Shown here piece after piece: positions 1 through 8,541 of a stretch of 64,000 bases of DNA; within the stretch, counting starts at the first letter, position 1, and the number at the start of each line of letters is the position of its first letter. Location of the stretch: NCBI RefSeq assembly GCF_000348945.1, contig NZ_AOCK01000007.1:180786-244785 (forward strand). Direction: 5' to 3'. Below the pieces are notes generated by a model. The model worked only from the letters and a program-made list of their open reading frames with translations. It was not told where the DNA came from and did no database searches. Source of the stretch: Paeniglutamicibacter gangotriensis Lz1y. Its GTDB lineage: Bacteria > Actinomycetota > Actinomycetes > Actinomycetales > Micrococcaceae. The translations under genes and the position numbers were made by a program.

Positions 1-736
1 CTGAAGCCAACAGCGCTCCAACGAGCGCAGCAATGATCCCTTCGAGGACGAAGGGGAGCTGAAGCGACGATTTGGAGGCGCCCACCAAGCGCATGATCCC
101 GGTCTCTCTGCGGCGCAGATACGCAGATAGACGGATGGTGGTGCCGACAAGCAACACGGCACACAAGATCATCACCCCTGCGATTCCGATGGCTACAAAG
201 GAGGCGATATTGATGATCGAGAAGATCTTTTCCAACAGTTCCCGTTGGTCAACCACGACGTCCACACCGTCCGTGGACGAGAACAGTTCCTTGATGATCT
301 GATACTTTTCCGGATCGACCAGCGAAACACGGAATGATTCGGGCAGCTGCTCCGCAGTCACGGTTTCGCTCATCGAAGAGTTTTCAAACTGTTCTTGGAA
401 GTGAGCGAGTGCCTGTTCTTTGGACTCATATTCGAAGTTATCCACGTAGGGCTTGACGGCGGAGGAGCCGAGCATCGACTCGATTTCGCCTCGCTGACCT
501 TCAGTTACGGCGCCCTCGGTGCAGTTGGAGCTCTCATTGTGTTCACCGCAAAGATAGATGGCTACTTGGACCTTGTCGTACCAGTAGCCCTTCATCTGGG
601 TGATCTGCATTTGCATGAGGGCGGCTGTGCCCACAAAGGTCAAAGAGATGAAGGTAACCAACACCACGGATACCACCATGGAGAGGTTTCGGCGGAGGCC
701 AGTGCCTACTTCGCCGAGAATGAATCCTAGTTTCAT
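1..736 (-). CDS. ftsX: Cell division protein FtsX (partial, C-terminus outside window)
   Basis: FtsX is the membrane subunit of the FtsEX complex, which couples ATP hydrolysis in the cytoplasm to activation of peptidoglycan hydrolases outside the membrane during division. About 245 residues are visible, starting [12 protein letters not shown] first membrane segment lies near residues 20-42, then an extracytoplasmic domain of roughly 130 residues with two cysteines (LCGEH and NCTEG). Further membrane segments begin near residue 170, followed by the permease-type stretch [14 protein letters not shown]. The C-terminal 50-60 residues lie beyond position 1. The ATG overlaps the ftsE stop as ATGA (733-736), so translation is probably coupled. 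Confidence is high from the gene pair and topology. Confidence 0.95.
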   Translation of the reverse strand, partial: MKLGFILGEVGTGLRRNLSMVVSVVLVTFISLTFVGTAALMQMQITQMKGYWYDKVQVAIYLCGEHNESSNCTEGAVTEGQRGEIESMLGSSAVKPYVDNFEYESKEQALAHFQEQFENSSMSETVTAEQLPESFRVSLVDPEKYQIIKELFSSTDGVDVVVDQRELLEKIFSIINIASFVAIGIAGVMILCAVLLVGTTIRLSAYLRRRETGIMRLVGASKSSLQLPFVLEGIIAALVGALLAS

Positions 737-1560
737 GGCATGTCATCCTCAGTGTCAAACGGTGCAAAGGCCTGGCTGCCGGCCGGTGGTTTTTGCCACG
801 TCCCGTGATTCGCCTGGCGCAATTCGCGCGTGCCGTCCTGATTGATCACGGGGATCATCGAGGTGTACTCGCCGGCGACTTCGTCGCGCATGATTTTTCC
901 GAGGGACAGTTCGACAACACGACGCCGCATGGAGTTCACGATGCCGTCATCGTGGGTGGCCATCAGCACCGTGGTGCCGTTTTGGTTGATCCGGTCCAGG
1001 ACGTTCATGATTCCGACGCTTGTCGCCGGGTCAAGGTTTCCTGTAGGTTCATCGGCCAACAGAATCTGGGGTTTATTGGCAATGGCACGGGCGATGGCCA
1101 CACGTTGCTGTTCTCCGCCAGAGAGCTCATCTGGCTGGCGTTTTTCCTTGCCCTCGAGCCCCACAAGCTTGAGTACTTGGGGAACGTGGTCACGGATGGC
1201 GCTGCGGCTCTCCCCCACCACCTGCATGGCAAAAGCTACGTTTTCAAAAACGTTCTTTTGCGGCAGGAGACGGAAGTCTTGGAACACCACGCCGATGCCT
1301 CGACGCAGTTTCGGCACGCGCCATGACGGGATACGTGCAACGTTTTGTCCGGCGACGTGCACCGAACCGCCCGTCGCGACGATTTCGCGCAGGATCAACC
1401 GAAGGAACGTGGATTTACCGGACCCTGAAGCACCCACAAGAAACGCAAAGTCACCGCGGTCAATCTCAATGGTTACGTCATCGAGGCCAGGGCGCGCATT
1501 TTCCGAACCAAGGCGTGACTTTTGGTCATAGACCATCGTGACGTTTTCGAATCTAATCAT
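733..1560 (-). CDS. ftsE: Cell division ATP-binding protein FtsE
   Basis: ABC-type ATPase partner of FtsX, acting at the cytoplasmic face of the divisome. The chosen ATG gives [12 protein letters not shown] and 275 residues; a longer frame upstream has no family similarity. The Walker A motif GASGSGKST, the signature LSGGEQQR and the Walker [13 protein letters not shown] are intact. Most FtsE proteins have about 220-230 residues, so this one carries a C-terminal tail of about 45 residues after the nucleotide-binding domain, ending [12 protein letters not shown]. It is followed directly by ftsX with a 4-base overlap. prfB lies upstream on the same strand but is separated by a terminator, so ftsEX should have its own promoter in the gap. 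Confidence 0.96.
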   Translation of the reverse strand: MIRFENVTMVYDQKSRLGSENARPGLDDVTIEIDRGDFAFLVGASGSGKSTFLRLILREIVATGGSVHVAGQNVARIPSWRVPKLRRGIGVVFQDFRLLPQKNVFENVAFAMQVVGESRSAIRDHVPQVLKLVGLEGKEKRQPDELSGGEQQRVAIARAIANKPQILLADEPTGNLDPATSVGIMNVLDRINQNGTTVLMATHDDGIVNSMRRRVVELSLGKIMRDEVAGEYTSMIPVINQDGTRELRQANHGTWQKPPAGSQAFAPFDTEDDMP

Positions 1561-2000
1561 CGCAGCTCTGCCCGCGGGATCGCCGGTGCATGATCCAGGC
1601 ACGGGACTTTGTTGTGGGAAGTTGCAAAGCCAGCCCTTGAACTCTATCCGTCCCGGTGCCGCACATCCGGCACAAAAAGTGGGTGTGTCATGATTCTGTG
1701 AGCGAGGTGAGTGTCCGCTATGTGGTCCCGCTTGACCGTACAACGCACGGAAATGACACAATTAACGCGGCGACCACTTCCGGTGGTGACCATCGTCGGA
1801 CTGCCAGCGACACGGGCCCACCACTTCAGGTGAGCATCTGGCCCCGAGCGTTTGGCAGAGCAAAAGTTCGGCTTTCGTCGTCGCCACAAAATTCGCCAGT
1901 AGCTAGGAAAGCTAGGGGCCGCCATTGCTGAAACGAGCACCTCGGTGATGACCATGGATCATCAGTAACCACCGACATGATGGTTGCCAGCAGTGTAAAC
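1561..2000. other. Intergenic region upstream of ftsE
   Basis: A 440-base gap between the ftsE start and the prfB terminator. The short open frames here on both strands lack ribosome-binding sites, typical actinobacterial codon bias and any recognisable motif, so I see no gene. It should hold the ftsEX promoter, but I could not pick convincing -35/-10 boxes. Confidence 0.5.
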
Positions 2001-2044
2001 AAAAAAGGGGCCAGGCACACATCTGAAATGTGTTCCTGACCCCT
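2001..2044 (-). terminator. Rho-independent terminator of prfB
   Basis: Read on the minus strand, AGGGGTCAGGAACACAT and ATGTGTGCCTGGCCCCT form a long stem around a 5-base loop, followed by a run of T (the AAAAAA at 2001-2006 on the plus strand). It lies 13 bases past the prfB stop. Confidence 0.9.
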
Positions 2045-2057
2045 GAAGCAGTGCAGT

Positions 2058-3173
2058 CTAGGCTTGCGGGCGACGCTGCCCGGCGCGCCAACGGATCCCT
2101 GCATCGATGAAGTCATCGAGATCACCGTCGAGCACAGCCGAGGTGTTCCCGACCTCGTGCTCCGTACGCAGGTCCTTGACCATCTGATACGGATTCAAAA
2201 CATAAGAACGCATTTGATCGCCCCAAGAAGCTTTCACGTCCCCTGCCATCTGCTTCTTTTGTGCGTCCTGCTCAGCCTTTTTCTGCAACAGCAGCCGGGA
2301 CTGCAAGACGCGAAGTGCCGCCGCACGGTTCTGGATCTGCGACTTCTCGTTCTGCATCGACACCACGATTCCGGTGGGAATGTGGGTCATGCGCACCGCG
2401 GAGTCTGTGGTGTTCACTGATTGTCCGCCCGGGCCCGAGGAACGGAACACATCAACCTTGATCTCGTTTTCCGGGATCTCGATGGAGTCGGTCTGTTCGA
2501 TCAGCGGGATGACTTCGACAGCCGCAAATGAGGTCTGGCGGCGTCCCTGGTTGTCGAACGGGGAGATCCGCACGAGGCGGTGGGTGCCCGCTTCGACCGA
2601 CAAGGTGCCGAAGGCATAGGGTGAGTTGACCTCGAAGGTGGCCGACTTCAGGCCAGCTTCCTCCGCATAGGACGTGTCCATGACGCGGGTCGGATGGCCG
2701 TGTTTCTCAGCCCAGCGCAGGTACATACGCATGAGCATCTCAGCGAAGTCCGCGGCGTCGATGCCACCGGCGCCGGCGCGGATGGTGACCACGGCCTCTC
2801 GAGAATCGAATTCGCCGGAGAGCAGGGTGACAACTTCCAAATTCGCCAAGGCCTTGCGCACGGACTTAAGCTCAGTCTCCGCTTCGGCCATGGAGTCAGC
2901 GTCGCCTTCCATTTCCCCCAACTCGACCAAGACCTCTAGGTCGTCGATACGGTCATGAATGCTCATCAGGCGTTCCAGTTCCGACTGGCGGTGCGAAAGC
3001 TTGGAGGTGACCACCTGTGCGGCGGCCGGGTTATCCCAAAGATCGGGCATTCCAGCTTCCTCGGAGAGCATTGCGATGTCGGTGCGGATGCGCGGAACAT
3101 CGGAAACCTCTTCAATGGAGGCATAGGTGGAGCGCAGGGATTTAATTTCGGCAGAAAAGTCAGTTGAAGCCAT
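2058..3173 (-). CDS. prfB: Peptide chain release factor 2
   Basis: RF2 recognises UGA and UAA stop codons and triggers peptidyl-tRNA hydrolysis on the ribosome. The 371-residue protein starts [11 protein letters not shown]. It contains the stop-codon recognition tripeptide SPF (in [11 protein letters not shown]) and the catalytic GGQ motif ([13 protein letters not shown]). The frame is continuous from the ATG, so the programmed +1 frameshift that autoregulates prfB in many bacteria is absent here. The position next to ftsEX is typical of Actinobacteria. A strong terminator follows. Confidence 0.97.
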   Translation of the reverse strand: MASTDFSAEIKSLRSTYASIEEVSDVPRIRTDIAMLSEEAGMPDLWDNPAAAQVVTSKLSHRQSELERLMSIHDRIDDLEVLVELGEMEGDADSMAEAETELKSVRKALANLEVVTLLSGEFDSREAVVTIRAGAGGIDAADFAEMLMRMYLRWAEKHGHPTRVMDTSYAEEAGLKSATFEVNSPYAFGTLSVEAGTHRLVRISPFDNQGRRQTSFAAVEVIPLIEQTDSIEIPENEIKVDVFRSSGPGGQSVNTTDSAVRMTHIPTGIVVSMQNEKSQIQNRAAALRVLQSRLLLQKKAEQDAQKKQMAGDVKASWGDQMRSYVLNPYQMVKDLRTEHEVGNTSAVLDGDLDDFIDAGIRWRAGQRRPQA

Positions 3174-3376
3174 GGTGGTTCCAGCCTACGACATATATGG
3201 GGCACGCCACGCGTCGGATCACGGGTACCGTCTCGATATCCGCCGCCCGGGAACTGCCAGCAGGTCGGTGCCACACGCGCGGCATTGCCAACGCTGACCG
3301 TCGGCGAGCGCCACAGACCGGATACGTCCGGGGCGTCGAAGAGCTGCTCGGTTTGGGCAGGATCCCGTTTAACGGA

Positions 3377-3823
3377 TCATCGCGAAAGCAAGGTGCGGGC
3401 GTAGGCATCGACTTGGATGGGAACCCCGCGCGGAACTACCCAGCCGATGATCGGTGGGTGCACGACCGCCCCGAGCCGGACATGCGCCGTCACCGAATCG
3501 CCTGCCACCCCTGCACTGATGATGTGAAGCCCCGTGATCCCTGCATGGGCGTTGGTGTCGGACAGGTATTTTTCCGCGGCGTGCCTGACCTCGGCTGGTT
3601 GCAAGCGGATCGTGGCAATCTCGTCCCCGCCGGCAGTGAGTTCGAAGTTGTCGGCCGCCGCGGCAACGGCTCCGTCGGCCAGCGACAAGAGCTTGTGGGC
3701 CGAGATATTCACTGCTGTGGCCGCGAACACGACGCTGATGGCCAGCAGCGACACCGCGATCAGCCCGATGATCAGTACCATTGACTGGCCAGTTTCTTCA
3801 GCGCTGACGGGCCGTTTTTCCAT
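3377..3823 (-). CDS. TadG-like pilus assembly protein
   Basis: Last gene of the Tad operon, encoding 148 residues from the chosen ATG. The N-terminus has ETGQSMVLIIGLIAV, the hydrophobic segment typical of TadE/TadG-like minor pilins, followed by a predicted extracytoplasmic domain of about 110 residues. The start at 3823 has a good ribosome-binding site (GGAGAG, 5 bases away). An alternative ATG at 3895 would add 24 residues and overlap the preceding stop by 8 bases, as at the previous junction in this operon, so the start is uncertain. The assignment rests on topology and operon context. The family is loosely defined and the exact role in pilus assembly is unknown. Confidence 0.75.
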   Translation of the reverse strand: MEKRPVSAEETGQSMVLIIGLIAVSLLAISVVFAATAVNISAHKLLSLADGAVAAAADNFELTAGGDEIATIRLQPAEVRHAAEKYLSDTNAHAGITGLHIISAGVAGDSVTAHVRLGAVVHPPIIGWVVPRGVPIQVDAYARTLLSR

Positions 3824-3887
3824 TTGAGCTCTCCGGCCTTGGTAGTGGGAATGTGTCGGGTCGTGTTCGGTGATGTTCGCCCTGGAT

Positions 3888-4322
3888 CTAGCCATATAGA
3901 TCGACCCTCTGGGTTGCATCGGAGCCGACGGTGCCGGTGCGCCAGCTCCACCCCTGCGGCAGCAGCGGCAGGACGGTGTCGATCGACACGTGGACCGTCA
4001 CGGTGCTGCCCGGTGAGAGGCAGGTACCGCGGCAGCTGTAGCTGAAGTGCGCTCGACCGGCATCCAGCTGCATACTTGCCGCTGCCCGCTGGACCGCGTC
4101 TGTGGCCCGGGCCCGGCCCTCTCCTTCGCTTTCGGCGGTCACGAAGACCTTGGCGGCGTGGTCGGCCGCGCCCACGGCCGCATAGCTCGCCGCCTGGATC
4201 TGCGCTGCACCAACCACTAGATAAACCAGTGGGACCAACAGCAGGACCACCAGAAAGATGAATTCGATCATGGAGGACCCCGCTTGGTTCACCGGCTCGG
4301 CGGGGCGTGGGGGCTTAGCCAT
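3888..4322 (-). CDS. TadE-like minor pilin (second copy)
   Basis: A 144-residue single-pass protein starting MAKPPRPAEPVNQ. The motif QAGSSMIEFIFLVVLLLVPL matches the TadE pattern of a short polar leader, a small residue, then a glutamate five residues into a hydrophobic helix, as in type IV prepilins. The rest is a predicted external domain with two cysteines (SCRGTC). The chosen ATG overlaps the previous stop by 8 bases (TATGGCTAA on the minus strand), which indicates translational coupling. Long open sequence upstream of this ATG in the same frame covers the previous gene and is not coding. It probably acts as a minor pseudopilin of the Flp pilus. Confidence 0.8.
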   Translation of the reverse strand: MAKPPRPAEPVNQAGSSMIEFIFLVVLLLVPLVYLVVGAAQIQAASYAAVGAADHAAKVFVTAESEGEGRARATDAVQRAAASMQLDAGRAHFSYSCRGTCLSPGSTVTVHVSIDTVLPLLPQGWSWRTGTVGSDATQRVDLYG

Positions 4323-4722
4323 AGCGCACCGACTCCCCATGGACCACAAATTCGCCGACAAACGGGACCATGCCGAAGACCGGTACCGCGGCGCGCACCG
4401 TGATGCGCACTCCTGGGGTTCCGCCGACGCTGATCGAGGTCGCTTGGACGTTGGATGCGAAGCCATCGCTAAGCGCACCGCGGATCAGCTCGCGGGTGCG
4501 TTGGACTCCGTCCGCGGGTCCCCGGTCGGCCAGCGTTCCATATCTGGCCCCGGAGGCCGCTGCATCCATGAGCGTATTGCGCACATGCAGGGCGAAGGCT
4601 AACTGCAGAATTCCTAAGAACACGGCGATGATCAGCGCGGAGACCATCACAAATTCGGCGACGGCCGAACCCCGCTGATCATCGACCTTGATGCGCCGCC
4701 AGAGTGGGCGATGCCTGAACAT
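4315..4722 (-). CDS. TadE-like minor pilin (first copy)
   Basis: A 135-residue protein with the prepilin-like segment QRGSAVAEFVMVSALIIAV near residues 16-34, again with a glutamate just inside the hydrophobic helix, and a C-terminal external domain of about 85 residues. TadE-family proteins are minor pilins processed by a dedicated prepilin peptidase and needed for Flp pilus assembly. It lies 9 bases after the small pilin-like gene and overlaps the next TadE-like gene by 8 bases. The end, VRYG-stop, resembles the end of its neighbour (DLYG-stop). Confidence 0.82.
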   Translation of the reverse strand: MFRHRPLWRRIKVDDQRGSAVAEFVMVSALIIAVFLGILQLAFALHVRNTLMDAAASGARYGTLADRGPADGVQRTRELIRGALSDGFASNVQATSISVGGTPGVRITVRAAVPVFGMVPFVGEFVVHGESVRYG

Positions 4723-4731
4723 AGCCGCGGG

Positions 4732-4965
4732 TCAGCCCATCCCCGCGACCCGGTCGATCGCTTGGTTGAACAGTTCCTCCAGCCGGGGCCCGGCGATTGC
4801 CAGCAGGGCCGCGACTAAGAGCGCACTCATTAGAGTGATCATGACCCAACCAGGAACGTCCCCGCGTTCGTTGCGCTTGATGCGCCCTGCTAGGTTTATC
4901 GTGCAGTTCCCGATCCAGATGCCCGCCCCCAGGAACAACAACTCAATCTGCCGTTTGATCCTCAT
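4732..4965 (-). CDS. Small Flp/pilin-like membrane protein
   Basis: A 77-residue protein, MRIKRQIELLFLGAG onward, with a good ribosome-binding site (AAGGAGAAGGAATT before the ATG). The second half, ERGDVPGWVMITLMSALLV, is a polar-then-hydrophobic segment of Flp pilin type, ending in a short amphipathic tail. It sits where the pilin gene normally lies in actinobacterial tad loci, between tadC and the TadE-like genes. I infer that it is the major or a small pilin subunit. The classical Flp motif with G then xxxxEY is not clear, so the exact family is uncertain. Confidence 0.7.
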   Translation of the reverse strand: MRIKRQIELLFLGAGIWIGNCTINLAGRIKRNERGDVPGWVMITLMSALLVAALLAIAGPRLEELFNQAIDRVAGMG

Positions 4966-5101
4966 AATTCCTTCTCCTTGTTGGTTTACCCGCCCGACGT
5001 TGGTCCGGCGCACGTGACGTGTGTGAGTGCTGTGTTGAAGTCCTACTTCGTCCGGCCCTCCCCTCCCGCGGGCCAAGGTGTGTTGTGGTGTAGCCTCCTC
5101 G

Positions 5102-6043
5102 TTAGTAGTTCATGTCGATCAGCGCCAGCCCCGGGAACACCGAAAAAACGATGGTCAAGGGGAGGATGCCGAAAACTATGGGAATCATCATGCCTATTTC
5201 TTTTTTGCCGGCGGTTTCCATCAGTTCGCGTTTGGCAGCGTCACGCACGTCTTGGGCTTGAGCGCGCATCACCGCGGCAATCGGAGTACCCCGTTCGCTG
5301 GCCACCGTGATTGCGTCGACGAACCGGGTCATGGCCGTCAGCTGAATACGGTCAGCCATCTCCGCCAGCGCGTCGGCCAACGTGGCTCCGGCGCGCACAT
5401 AGGCCAGTGTCAACGTGAATTCTTCGCTCAGCGCCCCCTTGGACGTGCGCGCTACTCGTTCGATGGAGCCAACGGTGCTTTCCCCAGCGGCAACGGCCAA
5501 GGCCATGAGTTCGGCGATCGTGGGGAATTGGTTCAGGATCCGCTTGCTGCGCCGGGTGGTCTGCTCCCCCAAGTACCAGTCGCGCAGCAGATAGCCACCG
5601 ACAGCACAGAAAATCAGCACGAGGAACGCGAACATCGGATTGAACCGCCCGGCCGCGAGGTTGGCAGCGAGCAACGCTGCCCCGACCAAGGTCAACGCCG
5701 CCGACCACAGCAGCTGCTGGGCGCGGAAGTCAAGCACGCTGATCCCCAACCCCGCTCGGGCCAGCCTCCTGCCCATGGCTTCATTGCTGGGGTTCAGCCG
5801 CTGCGAGAACCGTGCAACATCGGCCAGCATGGGCGCGAGTATGCGACCCAGCGGCCCGAAGGGGGTCTGCGCGGCCAACGGTTCGGCGAGCATGCGTGAG
5901 CCGGACCTGCCGGCTCGCAGGTGCGGGGCCACACGCTGGGCGAAGGTGACCGGGCGCATCGCCGGGATCCGCACGAGCACCAGCCACAAACCGCTGCCCA
6001 GTGCCACACCCAGAACCAGCGACAGGATCATCGTGGTGCTCAT
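5102..6043 (-). CDS. tadC: Tad secretion inner-membrane protein TadC (T2SS F family)
   Basis: A 313-residue polytopic protein of the GspF/TadC family, which forms the membrane platform that transmits TadA motor activity to pilus assembly. There is an N-terminal membrane segment (residues 5-25), paired segments near 115-150, and a C-terminal T2SSF domain ending with a hydrophobic pair (IPIVFGILPLTIVFSVF). The family-typical region AELMALAVAAGESTVGSIERVA is present. The start ATG overlaps the tadB stop as ATGA (6040-6043). A gap of 136 bases separates it from the pilin-like gene downstream, so pilin expression may be partly independent. Confidence 0.9.
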   Translation of the reverse strand: MSTTMILSLVLGVALGSGLWLVLVRIPAMRPVTFAQRVAPHLRAGRSGSRMLAEPLAAQTPFGPLGRILAPMLADVARFSQRLNPSNEAMGRRLARAGLGISVLDFRAQQLLWSAALTLVGAALLAANLAAGRFNPMFAFLVLIFCAVGGYLLRDWYLGEQTTRRSKRILNQFPTIAELMALAVAAGESTVGSIERVARTSKGALSEEFTLTLAYVRAGATLADALAEMADRIQLTAMTRFVDAITVASERGTPIAAVMRAQAQDVRDAAKRELMETAGKKEIGMMIPIVFGILPLTIVFSVFPGLALIDMNY

Positions 6044-6891
6044 CGGAACACCCGTTCTTCCTCGGGCAGCCTGCCGATGCGCATCATCGTCCGATAACAG
6101 ATGAACGAGACCACCAAGCCTCCGATGAGCACCAGCATGCCGCTGAACGAGGTGTAGGCGATCACCGCCGCCGGTTGCCCGGCCAGCAGAAGCAGAATCA
6201 CCCAGGGAGCACCGATGGCCAGCCGGGCTGCGGACACCGTCCAGGACTGCCGCGCTTCCAACTCCCCGCGGGTCCGGGCCGAGTCGCGCAGGAAGGAGCT
6301 GAGGGTACCGAGCATTTCGCCTAAGTCCGTGCCGCCGACCTCGCGGGTGATGCGCAGCGCCTCAACGATCTTGTCGGCCACCGGGTCGGCCAGACGTTTG
6401 GCGAGCCCCTCAAGCGAATCGTTGAAACGTGCGGTGGCACGGTAGTCCAGACCGAAGTCGGAGAAGGCCGGACGCAGGGCTTCGGGCCCTTGTGCCCCCA
6501 GCTGAGTCAGGGCCTCGGGCAGCGACATCCCTGCGCGAATCGCAGAGCGCAGGTGGTCCACTACGTCAGGCCATTGCTCCCGGAGGTTGGCCGCACGCTT
6601 GTTTCCCTGGTGGCGCACCAGCATCCAAGGCGCACCGGCACCGAACCCGGCAAAGGTCAGCGCAATTAGCGGGGCACCGGTGAGGATCAGTACCACGAGT
6701 CCGACGATGACCGCGGAGGTGATCGATGCGGTGATGAATCCGCCGCGGGTGACCTTGTCCAGCCCGGCATGAAGCAGCAGGGTTTCGATGCGGCCGTTGG
6801 AGGTCTTGATCCCGTGGCCCGGCACCGAGGTGAAGGCCCGGAACACCAAGAGCAGCCCGAAGCCGAGGGTGAGACCTAGGAAGATGCTCAT
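6040..6891 (-). CDS. tadB: Tad secretion inner-membrane protein TadB (T2SS F family)
   Basis: A 283-residue protein, MSIFLGLTLGFGLLLV onward, the second GspF-like platform protein of the Tad system. It has an N-terminal membrane helix, a central pair near residues 50-85, the cytoplasmic T2SSF segment (SAIRAGMSLPEALTQLG and REVGGTDLGEMLGTLSSFLR) and two C-terminal helices. The chosen start overlaps the tadA stop as ATGA (6888-6891); the longer frame upstream is a shadow of tadA. TadB and TadC normally act as a heteromeric pair with the TadA ATPase. Confidence 0.92.
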   Translation of the reverse strand: MSIFLGLTLGFGLLLVFRAFTSVPGHGIKTSNGRIETLLLHAGLDKVTRGGFITASITSAVIVGLVVLILTGAPLIALTFAGFGAGAPWMLVRHQGNKRAANLREQWPDVVDHLRSAIRAGMSLPEALTQLGAQGPEALRPAFSDFGLDYRATARFNDSLEGLAKRLADPVADKIVEALRITREVGGTDLGEMLGTLSSFLRDSARTRGELEARQSWTVSAARLAIGAPWVILLLLAGQPAAVIAYTSFSGMLVLIGGLVVSFICYRTMMRIGRLPEEERVFR

Positions 6892-8135
6892 GCCACCAGC
6901 CGTCCCAGTTCGGCCACGTCGATTCCTGCTTCGAGGAGCTTCTGGTGGGCAAGGTCCGCCGTTGGAGCCAGCACCAGCTCCCCCTCGTGATGTTCGAACA
7001 GTGTGGTGGTCTCGATGGCCCCGTTTTCCACCCGGCGCCCCAGCGCCAGGATTTCCCCGATGAACCGCTGTCCTGCGGCATCGCGTCGGCAGTGCACCAC
7101 CAGGTCGAGGCACGCTGCCACCGTGGGAACCACAAATGCCGCGGAAATATTTTCACCGGCGAGCAACGGCAACGTGCAGATCTTGGTCACGGCATCGTGC
7201 GCGGAGTTCGCGTGCACCGTCGCCAAACCGGGGATGCCCGAATTCAGGGCGATGAGCATGTCCAAGGCTTCGGCTTCGCGCACCTCCCCGATGATCAGGC
7301 GGTCAGGGCGCATCCGCAGCGCTTCTTTGACCAGCCGGCGCATGTTGATCTCCCCGTGGCCCTCCAAGTTTTGCTGCCGGGTCTGCAGGCCCACCACATC
7401 GCGCAGATTGATCTTGAGTTCGAAGATCTCCTCGATGGTCACCACGCGTTCGCGGCTGCCGATGGAGGAGGCCAAGCAATTGAGCATCGTGGTCTTCCCG
7501 GCCTGGGTGGCCCCGGAGACCAACACGTTAAGCCCGGCGCCAACCGCGACATCCAGATAGTAGGCGGCCTGCCGGGACAGCGAGCCGAGCTCCACCAGGT
7601 GCTGCAGGCGACTGGCCCGGGCGATGAATTTGCGGATGTTCACCGCCCAATGCTTGCGGGTGATGTCGGGGATGACCACGTGCAACCGGGAACCGTCGGA
7701 CAGCTGACAGTCGACGAACGGTTGGGAAAGGTCAAGACGTCGGCCCGAAGACTTGAGCATCCGTTCCACCAGGGCCGGGACCTCGGCTTCCGGAAGCCGA
7801 ATAGAGGTCAGCTCCGAGGTCCCGCCGCGAGCGCAAAAGACCTGGTCGGGGCCGTTGAGCCAAATTTCTTCGACGTCGGGGTCATCGAGCAGGGGCTGCA
7901 GTGCACCAAGCCCGGCGACGGCATCCATGATCCGGCGGCGGGCCAGACCGAGCTCCCCCAAGGCCGGCAGCACACCGAGCAGCGAGCGTTCGTCGTAATC
8001 GTGGACCACCTCGTCCACTAGGCGGCGGACCTCACCGAGTTGCGTGGCCGGGTCAAGCCCGTTCCTGCGGATGAGTTCGCGTACCTCAACCTCAATTATC
8101 GCCAGTCCGTCGGCCATCGTAGGTCCCCGCCCCAT
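6888..8135 (-). CDS. tadA: Tad pilus assembly ATPase TadA/CpaF
   Basis: A 415-residue secretion ATPase of the VirB11/CpaF family that powers Flp pilus assembly. The Walker A motif GATQAGKT is at residues 208-215. The Asp-box position reads TIEEIFEL, followed by the family stretches RMRPDRLIIGEVR and GLATVHANSAHDA (His-box). It heads the operon tadA-tadB-tadC-pilin-TadE-TadE-TadG. A second ATG at 8117 would shorten it by six residues; both starts have a purine-rich stretch upstream. No TadZ/CpaE, RcpC or prepilin peptidase is present in the window, so those functions must be encoded elsewhere. Confidence 0.93.
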   Translation of the reverse strand: MGRGPTMADGLAIIEVEVRELIRRNGLDPATQLGEVRRLVDEVVHDYDERSLLGVLPALGELGLARRRIMDAVAGLGALQPLLDDPDVEEIWLNGPDQVFCARGGTSELTSIRLPEAEVPALVERMLKSSGRRLDLSQPFVDCQLSDGSRLHVVIPDITRKHWAVNIRKFIARASRLQHLVELGSLSRQAAYYLDVAVGAGLNVLVSGATQAGKTTMLNCLASSIGSRERVVTIEEIFELKINLRDVVGLQTRQQNLEGHGEINMRRLVKEALRMRPDRLIIGEVREAEALDMLIALNSGIPGLATVHANSAHDAVTKICTLPLLAGENISAAFVVPTVAACLDLVVHCRRDAAGQRFIGEILALGRRVENGAIETTTLFEHHEGELVLAPTADLAHQKLLEAGIDVAELGRLVA

Positions 8136-8541
8136 GTACGGCTCCCGGGTCTGGCCGGGGCCGTGCCGTTCGCCGTCGCGTGCGCAGCAGATGCAAGTTG
8201 CGCAGATGGAAGGTCGTGCTGGGGCCCTCGTGGTTTCAGGCTAGCGGCATATCTAGTTATTTTCGTGTCGCAATACCGCGACCATACGCCCGTGTTGCCA
8301 GCGCTTCAAGGCTCGGAGAGGTTCTGTGGATAAACGGCGCCGGTGCCGGCACGCGGGTCCACAGCCGGAACCCGTGGCGACATGCGACGACCCGAAAATC
8401 CCTAGATTGGGACGAGGAATCCGTGCCGATATCGTCCCATCTATCCCTCTGATGGGTCGACGGTGCGCAGGACAAACAAACGGGCTTGGTCCACCGAGCG
8501 CAAAGACGCGCCCGGCGGACCAGGCCCGAGGCAGGCAGAAC
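8136..8541. other. Divergent intergenic region between tadA and the EssC-like gene
   Basis: 406 bases separate the two divergent starts, so promoters for both the Tad operon and the FHA/FtsK-type gene should lie here. The plus-strand frame is open from 8326, but the part before 8542 is Arg/Pro-rich and looks non-coding. I see no strong palindrome and no RNA gene. Confidence 0.5.

Noticed and set aside
1644..1955. Possible 103-residue gene between ftsE and prfB
   Set aside because: No ribosome-binding site, irregular composition and no family motif; treated as non-coding.
2058..3173. Programmed frameshift in prfB
   Set aside because: The frame is uninterrupted from the ATG to the stop, with no in-frame TGA near codon 25.
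8326..8541. Extended N-terminus for the EssC-like protein
   Set aside because: The first 72 codons are Arg/Pro/Cys-rich and unlike the rest, and the ATG at 8542 has a purine-rich site upstream.
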